DNA of 5,465 nucleotides from contig CAYMOG010000054.1 in the NCBI GenBank assembly GCA_964392065.1, forward strand, positions 1 to 5,465. Reading direction: 5' to 3'. Each line of letters opens with the position of its first letter. The first letter of the stretch is position 1. This document shows, one piece after another, positions 5,361 through 5,465 of this stretch. The notes under the pieces are model-generated. The model saw only the letters and a program-made list of their open reading frames with translations, ran no database searches and had not been told where the DNA came from. Both the position numbers and the translations under genes were made by a program. This DNA is from JASBZA01 sp964392065. Its GTDB lineage: Bacteria; Bacillota; Clostridia; Saccharofermentanales; Fastidiosipilaceae.

Positions 5361-5465
5361 CTTGGGTATTTTACGTTCGCTAGGAGGATTGGCAGGAAGA
5401 AGGGAGTCTGTAGAAGCATTCTTGCGAGGTGTATTAAGAAGGGTTTTATTTTCTGGCACGAATTT
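5343..5465 (-). CDS. Possible C-terminal end of a convergent hypothetical gene (partial)
   Basis: On the minus strand a frame is open from the right window edge for 40 codons and stops at TAA (complement of 5343-5345), overlapping the exporter stop by 4 bases. The visible peptide begins KFVPENKTLLNTPRKN and ends SERKIPKACSQN. It is polar, rich in Ser, Pro, Asn and Lys, and looks like a disordered tail. No family is recognisable. The frame's stop falls in the loop of the hairpin at 5327-5360, whose minus-strand side is followed by TTTT, as expected for a gene end. Against it, the piece is short, and the plus strand is also open here in two frames (including the one directly after the exporter TAG), so chance or a non-coding repeat remains possible. 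Confidence 0.3.
   Translation of the reverse strand, partial: KFVPENKTLLNTPRKNASTDSLLPANPPSERKIPKACSQN

Noticed and set aside
5381..5465. Plus-strand ORF after the exporter with the ribosome-binding-site-like TAGGAGGA (5381-5388)
   Set aside because: The only start nearby is the TTG at 5389, directly against the purine run with no spacer, and no ATG or GTG lies at a usable distance. The purine run may just be the complement of minus-strand codons.

Overview
The window looks like a piece of a Bacillota (Firmicutes) chromosome. Its base composition is moderate to A+T-leaning, its Shine-Dalgarno sites are purine-rich, it has a GTG start, an intrinsic terminator with a T-run, and protein families typical of that phylum. 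I cannot place it to genus from sequence alone.

Layout. Bases 1-1388 hold the 3' part of a family 38 glycoside hydrolase (alpha-mannosidase), cut by the left window edge and closed by a clear Rho-independent terminator at 1429-1462. An unassigned G+C-rich intergenic block follows (1463-1560), then an A+T-rich promoter region (about 1617-1665) with a palindrome over the -10/+1 region. Bases 1681-1887 are a regulatory leader: an 18-codon ORF with a strong ribosome binding site, then RNA segments that can fold in mutually exclusive ways. Two ABC exporter half-transporter genes follow with no intergenic gap (1888-3615 and 3616-5346). A hairpin surrounds the last stop codon, and a possible convergent gene enters from the right edge on the minus strand (5465-5343).

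How it works together. The two exporter genes encode a heterodimeric multidrug-type exporter of the BmrC/BmrD (YheI/YheH), LmrC/LmrD or TM287/TM288 kind. The first subunit has Asp in place of the catalytic Glu after Walker B and a canonical LSGGQ. The second has the catalytic Glu but an LSTGQ signature. Together they would form one competent and one degenerate ATP site. The most interesting part is the leader. The 5' arm of a potential antiterminator starts 2 nt after the leader-peptide stop codon. It competes with a downstream copy of the same 10-mer (TAATACTATT) for one complementary segment. The downstream pairing makes a hairpin that ends in T5 directly before the exporter ATG and also buries the exporter's Shine-Dalgarno. 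This is the architecture expected for ribosome-mediated attenuation, in which impaired translation of the leader (for example by a ribosome-targeting drug) switches the exporter on. The logic is known for the Bacillus subtilis bmrBCD operon. The short leader peptide here is not one I recognise.
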